From contig NZ_JARGCS010000036.1 in NCBI RefSeq assembly GCF_029193575.1, forward strand, positions 186,001-250,000: a stretch of 64,000 nt of DNA, in the 5' to 3' direction. Below the pieces are notes generated by a model, which ran no database searches, had not been told where the DNA came from, and saw nothing but the letters and a program-made list of their open reading frames with translations. This stretch comes from Pseudomonas entomophila (GTDB lineage: Bacteria > Pseudomonadota > Gammaproteobacteria > Pseudomonadales > Pseudomonadaceae). Positions 34,330 to 44,127 of this stretch are shown piece by piece (within the stretch, counting starts at the first letter, position 1; each line of letters begins with the position of its first letter). A program made the position numbers and the translations under genes.

Positions 34330-35097
34330 GTGACACCACTTCTGATCACCCTGCTCATCGTGGCGGGTATCGCGTTACTGATCGTGATCGGCTACCTCAA
34401 CAATGTCGTGGAGAATGCCAAGCTCGAGCGCGCGCGCCTCAAGGTCGAGCTTGCCGAACGCCTGCGCCGCTGCGGCGAAATCACCGAGACCTTCCCTGGC
34501 CAACTGATGACTCCGGCGCTCAAGCTGCTGCTGACGCGTCTGGAGCTGAACCTCAACCAGCGCCAGCTGGCACTGGACAAGCACAACGCCCAGTTCAAGA
34601 ACCGCATCGCCGAACTCGAGGGCCTGATCGCCCAGGGCGAAAAGATCAAGGTGAACAACCCGCCCAGCCCGATCCAGACAGAGGTCAAGGCCAAGGACGT
34701 GCGCTTCCTACTGGAGTCGCTGCACAACCAGATCGTCAAGGCCACCCAGGACAACTTCCTGCAGGCCAACGAGGGCAAGTACTGGGTGCGCGAGGTCCGT
34801 CACATCCTGGTGCTGCTGCACATCGAGTTCTTCAACAACCTCGGCCAGCAGGCCCTGCAGCAAGGCCAGCCGGGCCATGCGCGCCTGGCGTTCGAGCGTG
34901 GTGTGCAGTATCTGCGCAAGCAACCGGAGCCCAAGCAGTACGAGGAACAGCTGACCTACCTGGAAAAACTCCTGGCCCGCGCCAACGCTCAGGTATTGGA
35001 CCAGATGGAACCGGCCGAGGACGAGCAGAACGCACTGACCCAAGGGCTCAAGACCGACGAGGACGAGACCTGGAAGAAGAAGGTCATTTACGATTGA
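34330..35097 (+). CDS. membrane-anchored coiled-coil protein, uncharacterised
   Basis: 255 residues from GTG 34330. A single N-terminal transmembrane helix (about 3-25, LLITLLIVAGIALLIVIGYL) is followed by a charged helical region likely to form coiled coil (about 30-115), then a helical domain with LESLHNQIVKATQDNFLQA and EVRHILVLLHIEF and, near 180-200, a TPR-like segment (LGQQALQQGQPGHARLAFER). The end is acidic and then basic (DETWKKKVIYD). I do not recognise a family with a known function. A terminator follows, so it is probably a single-gene unit. Confidence 0.85.
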   Translation: MTPLLITLLIVAGIALLIVIGYLNNVVENAKLERARLKVELAERLRRCGEITETFPGQLMTPALKLLLTRLELNLNQRQLALDKHNAQFKNRIAELEGLIAQGEKIKVNNPPSPIQTEVKAKDVRFLLESLHNQIVKATQDNFLQANEGKYWVREVRHILVLLHIEFFNNLGQQALQQGQPGHARLAFERGVQYLRKQPEPKQYEEQLTYLEKLLARANAQVLDQMEPAEDEQNALTQGLKTDEDETWKKKVIYD

Positions 35098-35135
35098 CCG
35101 TACGCCCCGCCACAGGGCCGGCACAGACGCCAACG

Positions 35136-35163
35136 AAAAGGGGCCTTCCACAGGCCCCTTTTC
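35136..35163. terminator. terminator shared by the coiled-coil gene and the fRMsr gene
   Basis: AAAAGGGGCCT / AGGCCCCTTTT with a 5-nt loop lies between two converging genes and works on both strands. Confidence 0.9.
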
Positions 35164-35175
35164 ATTTCCCAGCGA

Positions 35176-35658
35176 TCAGCAATCGGTCAACGCCAGGAAT
35201 ATTCCCACCAACCGCTCCACCCCCAACTGATCCGCTTCACTGAAGCGCGCCAGCTTCGGGCTGTCCAGATCCAGCACGCCAATCAACCGCCCATCCTTCA
35301 CCAACGGAATCACCAGCTCGCTGTTCGACGCGCTGTCACAGGCGATATGCCCCGGGAACGCATGCACGTCCTCGACCCGCTGGGTCTGCCGCGATGCCGC
35401 AGCGGCCCCACACACGCCCTTGTCGAACGGAATGCGCACGCAGGCGACCTGGCCCTGGAATGGCCCAAGCACCAGTTGCTCATTGCGGTTGATATAGAAA
35501 CCCGCCCAGTTCAGGTCCTCCACCTGATGATAGAGAAACGCCGAGAACTGCGCGGCATTGGCGATGAAGTCTCGCTCGTCGGCGAACAACGCCTGCACTT
35601 GCGCAGCCAGCAGGTCATAGCCGTTCAGACCGGCGCTACTGGCATTGAGGTCGATCAT
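35176..35658 (-). CDS. msrC: free methionine-(R)-sulfoxide reductase (GAF domain)
   Basis: Reduces free L-methionine-(R)-sulfoxide with thioredoxin. 160 residues forming a single GAF domain. All three cysteines of the fRMsr family are present: C73 in ACVRIPFDKGVCG, C83 in the same stretch, and C107 in HIACDSASNSELV. ATG 35658 (MIDLNASSAG) is used; upstream codons lie in the preceding gene. The start overlaps the stop of the AAA+ gene by 4 nt. A second methionine sulfoxide reductase, msrB, lies 4 kb away. Confidence 0.9.
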   Translation of the reverse strand: MIDLNASSAGLNGYDLLAAQVQALFADERDFIANAAQFSAFLYHQVEDLNWAGFYINRNEQLVLGPFQGQVACVRIPFDKGVCGAAAASRQTQRVEDVHAFPGHIACDSASNSELVIPLVKDGRLIGVLDLDSPKLARFSEADQLGVERLVGIFLALTDC

Positions 35659-36545
35659 TGATTCTGCTCCAGCAATTGCAGCCCGACCCAGTAGCGGGCG
35701 AACTGATAGGCACAACGGCCATTACGGTTGCCGCGGCCGGTGGCCCAGCGCACGGCGAGTTTGTCCAGTTCCTCGTCACGCTGCCAGCGCAGGCCGGCGT
35801 CACCCGCCAGCTGGCCGATCCAGTGTTCGACCACGTTGAGGAAGTGATCCTGGGTGAAGGGGTAGAACGACAGCCACAACCCGAAACGGTCGGACAACGC
35901 GATCTTGTCCTCCACCGCCTCGTTGGGGTGCAGCTCGCCGTCGACCATCTTCCAATTCTCGTTGTCGCTCTGCCTCTCCGGCACCAGGTGACGACGGTTG
36001 GAGGTGGCGTACAGCAGGACGTTGTCCGGTGCCTGCTCCAACGAGCCATCGAGCACGCTCTTGAGCACCCGGTAGTCGCCCTCCCCGGCTTCGAACGAAA
36101 GGTCGTCGCAAAACAGGATGAAACGCTGCTCGAGCTTGTGCAGTTGCTCGACCACACGCGGCAAGTCGGCCAGGTGATCGCGTTCGATCTCGATCAGGCG
36201 CAGCCCCTTGCCGGCATGCTCGGCCAGCAGTGCGCGCACCAGCGACGACTTGCCGGTACCGCGCGAGCCCCACAACAAGGCGTGGTTGGCGGGCATGCCG
36301 CTGATGAACTGGTGGGTGTTGCGGCCCAACTGCTCGCGCTGCTGGTCGACGCCGATCAGGTCGGACAGGCGGATATCGAGGCTGACCTCCAGCGGCATCA
36401 GGTAACCGCTGCGACCGTCGCGCTGCCAGCGCGCAGCGAGGGTGCGGGCCCAGTCGATGTCGGGTCGAGGAGCGGGCAACAGCGGTTCGAGGCGCGCGAG
36501 AACGGATTCGGCGCGGTCAAGGAAAGCGATGAGGCGGGGGTCCAT
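35655..36545 (-). CDS. AAA+ ATPase, DUF815 family
   Basis: 296-residue cytoplasmic ATPase. Walker A is WGSRGTGKSSLV (near residue 93), Walker B FILFCDDLSF, sensor-like YATSNRRHLVPE, and a C-terminal lid with GRGNRNGRCAYQFARYW. The N-terminal 80 residues contain LSDLIGVDQQREQLGRN, as in loader-type AAA+ proteins. The DUF815 family has no settled function. Tight coupling (ATGA) to the free-Met sulfoxide reductase gene shows co-translation. Confidence 0.88.
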   Translation of the reverse strand: MDPRLIAFLDRAESVLARLEPLLPAPRPDIDWARTLAARWQRDGRSGYLMPLEVSLDIRLSDLIGVDQQREQLGRNTHQFISGMPANHALLWGSRGTGKSSLVRALLAEHAGKGLRLIEIERDHLADLPRVVEQLHKLEQRFILFCDDLSFEAGEGDYRVLKSVLDGSLEQAPDNVLLYATSNRRHLVPERQSDNENWKMVDGELHPNEAVEDKIALSDRFGLWLSFYPFTQDHFLNVVEHWIGQLAGDAGLRWQRDEELDKLAVRWATGRGNRNGRCAYQFARYWVGLQLLEQNQ

Positions 36546-36585
36546 GTGGGCTACCTATATTCAAGATCGGTTCAGGGGCCAGTGT

Positions 36586-36650
36586 GGCCTCATCGCAGGG
36601 CAAGCCCGCTCCTCAAACCTGTAGGGGCGGGCTCGCCCCGCGATGGGACC
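36586..36650. repeat. REP element pair
   Basis: Two inverted copies of a P. putida-type REP: CATCGCAGGGCAAGCCCGCT and GCGGGCTCGCCCCGCGATG. It lies between the AAA+ gene start and sagS, in a 214-bp gap; no other element is seen there. Confidence 0.8.
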
Positions 36651-36759
36651 GCACTCACCCAACGAATGATCGATCGAAACAACAGACAGACCCGCCAGCA
36701 GCCGAGGCTGATCGGCTATGCTTGCGCAGCGCAAGGGGCGTTGAACCGGCTCGGGAACC

Positions 36760-39061
36760 ATGGATATCAAGTTCACCAATCGCCTGTCATACAAGCAAGC
36801 CCAGTTGACAGTCCTGGTCGGCTTCATCCTGGGAGCATTGCTCAGTCTCATCCAGATCGGCATCGATTATGCCAGCGAAGACGCTTCCATCAACCGCGAA
36901 GTGCAAGCGCTGCTGCAGATCAGCCACGATCCGGCCTCGCGCATCGCCTATAACATCGACGCGGAACTGGCCAAGGAACTCACCGGAGGCCTGTTGCAAT
37001 CGCCGGCGGTGGTGCGCGCGCGACTGATCGACAACAACGACACGGTACTCGCCGACGTCCAACGCCCGCGCCAGGAAGACCGCTACCGCCCACTCAGCGA
37101 CTTCCTGTTCGGCGAGCAGCGCCAGTTCAGCGACCGTCTGTTCCTCGCCCACATGCCACAGGACTACCTCGGCACCCTGTACCTGGACATCGACACCTAT
37201 GCCTTCGGCAGTCGCTTCCTCGACCGCGCCGGAATCACCCTGTTCAACGGCTTCGCCCGCAGCCTGGTGCTCACCGGCATCCTCCTGGCGCTGTTCTACA
37301 TGATGCTGACCAAGCCACTGGTCACGGTGATCGGCGCACTCAGCGGCAGCGACCCACGCCAGCCCGGGCGCACGCGCCTGGACTACCCCCATGGCCACGA
37401 GCACGACGAGATCGGCGTACTTGTGAAGGTCGCCAACCAGCAGTTCATCAGCATGGCCACCGAGATCCAGCAGCGGCGCAACGCCGAGAACCGCCTGACC
37501 CAATACCTCAACGAGCTGGAAGACATCGTCTCGGCACGCACAGACGAGCTCAAGGCCAGCAACAGCCGCCTGAGCCAGTCCAACCAGGAGCTGGAGGAAG
37601 CACGCCGACGCGCCCTGGACATGGCCCAGGCGCGCGCCGCCTTCCTGGCCAACATGAGCCATGAGATTCGCACCCCGCTCAATGGCATGCTCGGCATGAT
37701 CGCCCTGGCCCTGGACAGCGGGCTCAACGCCGAACAACGCCAGCAGCTGTCGATCGCCCACGACTCGGGCAAGGTGCTGGTGGAACTGCTCAACGATATC
37801 CTCGACCTGTCGAAGTTCGACGCCGGGCAGTTGGAGCTCGAACGCATCCCTTTCGACATGGGGGCAATGGTCGAAGACACCGCCAACCTGCTGTCGCAGA
37901 ATGCCGCCGCCAGCGTCGAGCTGACCTGCCTGGTCGACGCGGGTTTCCCCAGCACGGTGCTCGGCGACCCGACCCGGGTGCGACAGATCGTCAGCAACCT
38001 GCTGTCCAACGCGCTCAAGTTCACCCGCTTTGGCCGGGTCGATGTGCGCCTTTCACCCATCGTCGGCGGCGTGCGCCTGGAGGTTTGCGATACCGGCATT
38101 GGCATCCCCGAGGAGGCCCAGGCGCGAATCTTCCAGCCCTTCACCCAGGCTGGCGCCGGCATCACCCGCCAGTATGGGGGCACCGGCCTTGGCCTGGCGC
38201 TGACCCGCAACCTGTGCAGGGCCATGCAGGGGCATCTGCACATCCATTCCGAAACCGGTTTTGGCAGCCGATTCAGTGCCGAGCTGCCGCTGCCTGCGCA
38301 TACCGAGGCGCTGGCCGCAGCGCCGTTGCAAGGGCGCGTGGTCGCCCTGAGCAATGCGTCCAGCGGCCTGGCAGAACTGCTCGAGGGCCTGCTGCCAAGC
38401 TGGGGCCTGGACTACCAACGCCGCGATGGCGCCGATGGGCTCGCGGGCACTGCCATCGACCTGCTGATCACCGACGACCTGGAGCACCTGTTCGAACTGC
38501 GCCCGACCCTCAAGGCGCCGATCCTGCTGGTGACCGCCTACGGCAACTTTCTCCCCGGCGAGGAGGCCGCGCACCTGGCGCCACTGCACCAACTGGCCCG
38601 ACCGCTGGCGCGCAATGCGCTCTACCAGATCCTGCGCCGCACCTTGCAGGGCGAACCCAACACGCCTCTGCTGCACGAAGTGAGCGGTTTGCAGCAGCGC
38701 CGCGCGCGCATTCTGCTGGTGGAGGACAACCCGGTGAACCAGCTGGTGGCCAAGGGCATGCTCGGCAAGCTCGGCTGCCAGGTGCAGGTCGCGGCCCACG
38801 GCGCCGAAGCTTTGGAGATGCTGGAAAGGGAAGGGTTCGACCTGGTGCTGATGGACTGCAACATGCCGGTGATGGACGGCTACGAGGCCAGTCGGCGCAT
38901 CCGCCAGAGCGGGCGCTGGCCAGACTTGCCGATCGTCGCCCTGACCGCCAACGCCATGCCCGAGGAACGTGAGCGTTGCCGCGCTGCGGGCATGGACGAC
39001 TACCTGGCCAAACCGTTCCGCCGCGAGGAACTACTGGCGCTGATCGATCACTGGGTGCCGC

Positions 39062-39072
<11 letters not shown>
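36760..39072 (+). CDS. sagS: hybrid sensor histidine kinase, SagS-like
   Basis: 770 residues. Two transmembrane helices (about 15-37 and 163-183) enclose a periplasmic sensor of about 120 residues. Then come a HAMP-like linker, a coiled coil (235-290), HisKA with the phospho-histidine H301 in NMSHEIRTPLNG, and an HATPase with DTGIGIPEEAQ and GGTGLGLAL. A degenerate receiver-like region (about 510-620, no acceptor aspartate evident) precedes a full receiver with D699 in LVLMDCNMPVMDG. No HPt domain is fused, so a separate HPt such as HptB must carry the phosphate. Position next to gpx and msrB matches P. aeruginosa SagS (PA2824), which controls the planktonic-biofilm switch; the name is an inference. 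Confidence 0.88.
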
Positions 39073-39550
<478 letters not shown>

Positions 39551-39564
39551 GTCGATTCTCCGTG

Positions 39565-39960
39565 TCAGTCGTGCGGTTTGAAATCCAGGCAAACCGAGTT
39601 GATGCAATAGCGCAGGCCAGTCGGTGGCGGACCGTCGGGGAACACATGGCCCAGGTGCGCGTCGCACTGGGCGCAGGTGACTTCGGTGCGGATCATGCCG
39701 TGGGAGGTGTCGCGGATCTCGATCATCGCGCCCTCTTCGATCGGCTCGTAGAAACTCGGCCAGCCGCAGCCGGCATCGAACTTGGTCCGCGCATCGAACA
39801 GCGGCAGGTCGCAACAGATGCAATGATAGATGCCGGCGCGGCGCTCGCTGTTGTATTTGCCGCTGAAGGGGCGCTCGGTGCCTTTCAGGCGGCACACCTG
39901 GTATTGCGCGGGGTCGAGCATCGCGCGCCACTCTTCCAGGGTTTTCTCGATCTTTTGCAT
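39565..39960 (-). CDS. msrB: peptide methionine-(R)-S-oxide reductase MsrB
   Basis: 131 residues. Zinc site C47-C50 and C96-C99 (CICC, CAQC); catalytic C119 in RYCINSVCLDF. The family motifs GCGWPSFYEPI and GHVFPDGP are present, at normal length. First gene of the msrB-gpx operon, divergent from the aminotransferase; the promoter must lie in the 168-bp gap. Confidence 0.96.
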   Translation of the reverse strand: MQKIEKTLEEWRAMLDPAQYQVCRLKGTERPFSGKYNSERRAGIYHCICCDLPLFDARTKFDAGCGWPSFYEPIEEGAMIEIRDTSHGMIRTEVTCAQCDAHLGHVFPDGPPPTGLRYCINSVCLDFKPHD

Positions 39961-40128
39961 GGGTGGACCTCGGCAGGCGGAATTTCACCCCGCGCTGTCT
40001 TTTCCGTAGCGCGGGTGGCACGTATATTAGTTGGCTTGTGTGCAGACGCTCAGTCTGGCACCCGCGCCCCGTCCTTTTCAAACCTTTTGACGGCCGCGCC
40101 CCGCGACTTATCCAATCGGGATCACATC

Positions 40129-41340
40129 ATGCAGTTCAGCAAATCGAACAAGCTCGCCAATGTCTGCTACGACATTCGCGGCCCGGTGCTCAAGCACGCC
40201 AAACGCCTGGAAGAGGAAGGCCAGCGCATCCTCAAGCTGAACATCGGCAACCCGGCGCCGTTTGGCTTCGAGGCGCCCGACGAGATTCTCCAGGACGTGA
40301 TCCGCAACCTGCCCACCGCCCAGGGCTACAGCGACTCCAAGGGGCTGTTCAGCGCGCGCAAGGCGGTCATGCAGTACTGCCAGCAGAAGCAGATCGAAGG
40401 CGTCGGCATCGAGGACATCTACCTGGGCAACGGCGTGTCCGAACTGATCGTGATGTCCATGCAAGCGCTGCTCAACAACGGTGACGAGGTGCTGATCCCG
40501 GCGCCGGACTACCCGCTGTGGACCGCCGCCGTGAGCCTGGCGGGCGGCAAGCCCGTGCACTACCTGTGCGACGAGCAGGCAGACTGGTTCCCCGACCTCG
40601 ACGACATCAAGGCCAAGATCACCCCGAACACCAAGGCCCTGGTGATCATCAACCCGAACAACCCGACCGGCGCGGTGTACTCCAAGGAGCTGCTGCTGGG
40701 CATGCTGGAGCTGGCACGCCAGCACAACCTGGTGGTGTTCTCCGACGAGATCTACGACAAGATCCTCTACGACGAGGCCGTGCACATCAGCACCGCGTCG
40801 CTGGCCCCGGACGTGCTGTGCCTGACCTTCAACGGCCTGTCCAAGTCCTACCGCGTTGCCGGCTTCCGCTCCGGCTGGCTGATCATCTCCGGGCCCAAGC
40901 AACACGCCCAGAGCTACATCGAAGGCATCGACATGCTGGCCAACATGCGCCTGTGCGCCAACGTGCCGTCGCAGCATGCGATCCAGACCGCCCTGGGCGG
41001 CTACCAGAGCATCAACGACCTGGTACTGCCCAACGGGCGCCTGCTGGAGCAGCGCAACCGCACCTACGAATTGCTCAACGCCATTCCAGGCGTGAGCTGC
41101 GTCAAGCCCATGGGCGCGCTGTACGCCTTCCCGCGTATCGACCCAAAGGTGTGCCCTATCCACAACGACGAGAAGTTCGTGCTCGACCTGCTGCTGTCGG
41201 AAAAGCTGTTGATCGTCCAGGGCACCGCCTTCAACTGGCCGTGGCCAGACCACTTCCGCGTGGTCACCTTGCCGCGGGTCGACGACCTGGAGCAGGCCAT
41301 CGGCCGCATCGGTAACTTCCTGCGCACCTACCAGCAATAA
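40129..41340 (+). CDS. alaA: AlaA-type pyridoxal-phosphate aminotransferase
   Basis: 403-residue class I aminotransferase, same length as E. coli AlaA (glutamate-pyruvate transaminase). It starts MQFSKSNKLANVCYDIRGPV; it has NIGNPAPFGFEAP, YLGNGVSELIVMSMQALLN, IINPNNPTGAVYS and the PLP lysine in FNGLSKSYRVAGFRSGW. ATG 40129 is the start; the long open frame upstream overlaps msrB. Likely makes alanine from pyruvate and glutamate. Confidence 0.93.
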   Translation: MQFSKSNKLANVCYDIRGPVLKHAKRLEEEGQRILKLNIGNPAPFGFEAPDEILQDVIRNLPTAQGYSDSKGLFSARKAVMQYCQQKQIEGVGIEDIYLGNGVSELIVMSMQALLNNGDEVLIPAPDYPLWTAAVSLAGGKPVHYLCDEQADWFPDLDDIKAKITPNTKALVIINPNNPTGAVYSKELLLGMLELARQHNLVVFSDEIYDKILYDEAVHISTASLAPDVLCLTFNGLSKSYRVAGFRSGWLIISGPKQHAQSYIEGIDMLANMRLCANVPSQHAIQTALGGYQSINDLVLPNGRLLEQRNRTYELLNAIPGVSCVKPMGALYAFPRIDPKVCPIHNDEKFVLDLLLSEKLLIVQGTAFNWPWPDHFRVVTLPRVDDLEQAIGRIGNFLRTYQQ

Positions 41341-41462
41341 GCGACTACCGGGCCCGCGTTGCGGGCCCAACTATCTTCCTACACCCCGCAACGCTCTATC
41401 CCACAGCCCACCTGACACCCTCTGCCATACTGCTCGGTACACAGTTTGAAATAGTCGACCGG

Positions 41463-41491
41463 TTGAATCGCCGTGTCCGCAGCCTTATATA
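41463..41491 (+). promoter_or_regulatory. sigma-70-like promoter of htpX
   Basis: TTGAAT (41463-41468), 17 bp, TATATA (41486-41491). No clear heat-shock (sigma-32) match is visible, although htpX is heat-induced in E. coli. Confidence 0.55.
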
Positions 41492-41538
41492 CCCCCGCAG
41501 TACGCTAGATTTTCATCCGTCAGGAGAACGTAACAACC

Positions 41539-42426
41539 ATGATGCGCATTCTGTTGTTTGTGGCCACCAACCTCGCGGTGGTGCTGGTTGCAAGCATTAC
41601 CCTCAGCTTGTTCGGTTTCAACGGGTTCATGGCCGCCAACGGCGTCGACCTGGACCTGGGCCGCCTGCTGGTGTTCTGCGCCGTGTTCGGTTTTGCCGGG
41701 TCGCTGGTCTCGCTGTTCATCTCCAAGTGGATGGCGAAGATGACCACCGGCACCCAGATCATCACTCAGCCTCGCACCCATCACGAACAGTGGTTGTTGC
41801 AGACGGTCGAGGAACTGTCTCGCGAGGCCGGCATCAAGATGCCCGAGGTGGGTATCTTCCCGGCCTACGAGGCCAACGCCTTCGCCACCGGCTGGAACCG
41901 CAACGACGCCCTGGTGGCGGTCTCGCAGGGCCTGCTGGAGCGCTTCTCGCGTGACGAGGTGCGCGCCGTGCTGGCGCACGAGATAGGCCACGTGGCCAAC
42001 GGCGACATGGTCACCCTGGCGCTGGTGCAAGGCGTGGTGAACACCTTCGTGATGTTCTTCGCGCGCATCATCGGCAACTTCGTCGACAAGGTGATCTTCA
42101 AGAACGAGGAAGGCCAGGGCATCGCCTACTACGTGGCCACCATCGTCGCCGAACTGGTGCTGGGCATCCTCGCCAGTATCATCGTCATGTGGTTCTCGCG
42201 TCGCCGCGAGTACCGCGCCGACGAGGCCGGTGCGCAATTGGCCGGCACCGGGGCCATGATCAGCGCCCTGCAGCGCCTGCGCGTGGAGCAAGGCATGCCG
42301 GTACACATGCCCGACACACTGAAGGCCTTCGGTATCAATGGCGGCCTCAAGCAGGGCCTGGCGGGCCTGCTGATGAGCCACCCGCCGCTGGAGGACCGGA
42401 TCGAGGCGCTGCGTCGTCGCGGTTGA
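41539..42426 (+). CDS. htpX: protease HtpX
   Basis: Inner-membrane zinc metalloprotease (M48) for quality control of membrane proteins. 295 residues. Four hydrophobic segments: 4-24, 43-63, about 155-180 and 195-215. The zinc motif is HEIGH (H147, E148, H151), with the third ligand in RREYRADEAGA. Normal length. ATG 41539 has AGGAG nine bases upstream. Confidence 0.96.
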   Translation: MMRILLFVATNLAVVLVASITLSLFGFNGFMAANGVDLDLGRLLVFCAVFGFAGSLVSLFISKWMAKMTTGTQIITQPRTHHEQWLLQTVEELSREAGIKMPEVGIFPAYEANAFATGWNRNDALVAVSQGLLERFSRDEVRAVLAHEIGHVANGDMVTLALVQGVVNTFVMFFARIIGNFVDKVIFKNEEGQGIAYYVATIVAELVLGILASIIVMWFSRRREYRADEAGAQLAGTGAMISALQRLRVEQGMPVHMPDTLKAFGINGGLKQGLAGLLMSHPPLEDRIEALRRRG

Positions 42427-42443
42427 GCATTGCACCGATGTGA

Positions 42444-42473
42444 AGAAAGGCGACCTGCAAGGTCGCCTTTCTT
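42444..42473. terminator. terminator between htpX and tpm
   Basis: GAAAGGCGACC / GGTCGCCTTTC with a TGCAA loop. Two converging genes share it. A half REP element (about 42478-42510) follows. Confidence 0.88.
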
Positions 42474-42524
42474 GTGCTGGGCCTGAGCGGGCCTGCCCCG
42501 CGATTGGAGGCGCAGCCCTCCCCT

Positions 42525-43175
42525 TCACCGCTCGACCCGATACACCCGCTCCAACAGGCTCATCACCCCCGCGCCCTGGAACTTAGGGCTTTGCTCGATA
42601 ATCTGTGGCGCCTCCAGCGCGTCGATGCGCCACCCCTCGAAGCCACCTCGCACCTCGTCATCCGGCACCGAGAATGGCGGCCCATCGAGGCGCGACTGAT
42701 CGTACTCCAGGGTCACCACCAGCCCCGTGCACGTCGCTGGCAACAGGGTCGACAGCAGCGCCATGTAGCGTTCACGCATGAGCGGCGGCAGCGCGATCAA
42801 CGCGGCGCGGTCGTACAGCCCCCCGCAATCGACCAGGTCCTGCGCCTGCAAGGCGAAGAAGTCTCCGCACCACAACTCCACCTCACCACTGCGCCACACC
42901 TCGAACGCGCCGTGCTGAGCGACCTCGGGCAGCAAGCCCTGCCCGGAGAAGAAATCCTCCACCGCCCGCCTCGACAACTCCACCCCCCGCACCCGATACC
43001 CCTGCCCGGCCAGCCAGGCCAGGTCCAGGCTCTTGCCGCACAAGGGCACCAGCACACGACTGCCCGGTGCCAGCGCCAGCTTCGACCAGTGCGCCCGCAG
43101 GTACGGATTCACCTCGGCCTGGTGAAAACCGATCTGGTTGTCCGCCCACCGCTTGTGCCAGAACGCAGACTCCAT
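42525..43175 (-). CDS. tpm: thiopurine S-methyltransferase
   Basis: 216-residue SAM-dependent methyltransferase starting MESAFWHKRWADNQIGFHQ. It has VLVPLCGKSLDLAWLAGQGY as SAM-binding region and LPPLMRERY. Bacterial Tpm also methylates tellurite and selenite, giving resistance; the sequence cannot tell the main substrate. Divergent from the LigB gene across 102 bp. Confidence 0.93.
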   Translation of the reverse strand: MESAFWHKRWADNQIGFHQAEVNPYLRAHWSKLALAPGSRVLVPLCGKSLDLAWLAGQGYRVRGVELSRRAVEDFFSGQGLLPEVAQHGAFEVWRSGEVELWCGDFFALQAQDLVDCGGLYDRAALIALPPLMRERYMALLSTLLPATCTGLVVTLEYDQSRLDGPPFSVPDDEVRGGFEGWRIDALEAPQIIEQSPKFQGAGVMSLLERVYRVER

Positions 43176-43277
43176 GCTAACTCCTGATTTCTCGATAGAT
43201 TTCTTGCAAAACTTATATTGGATATCGATCGTTGACTGATCGAAGATGGCGGCATCTTAACCGTTCAGGAACGCACC

Positions 43278-44045
43278 ATGCTGCCCAGCCTGTTTATCTC
43301 CCACGGCTCGCCCATGCTTGCCCTGCAGCCCGGTGCCAGCGGCCCGGCCCTCGCCGCCCTGGCGCAAGCGCTACCACGCCCAAAGGCAATCGTGGTGGTC
43401 TCGGCGCACTGGGAAAGCCGAGGGCTGCTGGTGATGAGTACGCCACAACCGCCCACCTGGCATGATTTCCATGGCTTCCCGCCGGCCTTGCATGCCGTGC
43501 AGTACCCTGCCTCGGGCGAGCCTGCGCTGGCGCAGCGGATCGCCACGCTGCTGGCGAGCGCCGACCTGGGCGCTAGCCTGGACAACCAGCGCCCTTACGA
43601 CCATGGCGCCTGGGTGCCGCTGTCACTGATGTACCCGGCTGCGGACATTCCCGTCATCCAGGTGTCGCTACCCAGCCATTTCGGCCCGGCATTGCAGGTG
43701 CGGGTCGGCGAGGCCCTCAGGCCATTGCGTGAGGACGGTATCTTGCTGATCGGCTCGGGCAGCATCACTCACAACCTCGGCGAGCTCAGCTGGCATGCCG
43801 GGCCGGAGGTGATCGCGCCGTGGGCCGGTGCCTTCCGGGATTGGGTGGTGGAGCGTCTGGCCGAGGATGACCGCGCGGCGCTGCTGGCTTACCGGCACCA
43901 GGCACCGCATGCGGTGCGCAACCATCCCAGTGACGAACACTTGCTACCGCTGTTCTTCGCCCTGGGGGCGGGGGAACGGTTCGGGGTAGTGCACCAGGGG
44001 TTCACGCTCGGGGCGCTGGGAATGGATATCTACCGGTTTGACTGA
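43278..44045 (+). CDS. class III extradiol dioxygenase (YgiD/LigB family)
   Basis: 255 residues related to 4,5-DOPA dioxygenase. Metal-binding histidines lie in ISHGSPM (residue 9) and SAHWE, with further conserved residues in YDHGAWVPLSLMYP and GSGSITHNL. Substrate in bacteria is not defined. A shared terminator follows, facing the helicase gene. Confidence 0.9.
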   Translation: MLPSLFISHGSPMLALQPGASGPALAALAQALPRPKAIVVVSAHWESRGLLVMSTPQPPTWHDFHGFPPALHAVQYPASGEPALAQRIATLLASADLGASLDNQRPYDHGAWVPLSLMYPAADIPVIQVSLPSHFGPALQVRVGEALRPLREDGILLIGSGSITHNLGELSWHAGPEVIAPWAGAFRDWVVERLAEDDRAALLAYRHQAPHAVRNHPSDEHLLPLFFALGAGERFGVVHQGFTLGALGMDIYRFD

Positions 44046-44079
44046 GGGCCGGTAATGACGCAGCAACATTCGCCAGACA

Positions 44080-44112
44080 AAAAAATCCCCAGCCTAGGCC
44101 GGGGATTTTTTC
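44080..44112. terminator. bidirectional terminator between the dioxygenase and deaD
   Basis: AAAAAATCCCC and GGGGATTTTTT form an 11-bp stem with A and T runs, good on both strands. Confidence 0.92.
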
Positions 44113-44127
44113 ATTGCAGCGCCAGGA

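Noticed and set aside
39562..40128. N-terminal extension of the AlaA-type aminotransferase
   Set aside because: It overlaps msrB on the other strand; the family begins at MQFSKSNKLA.
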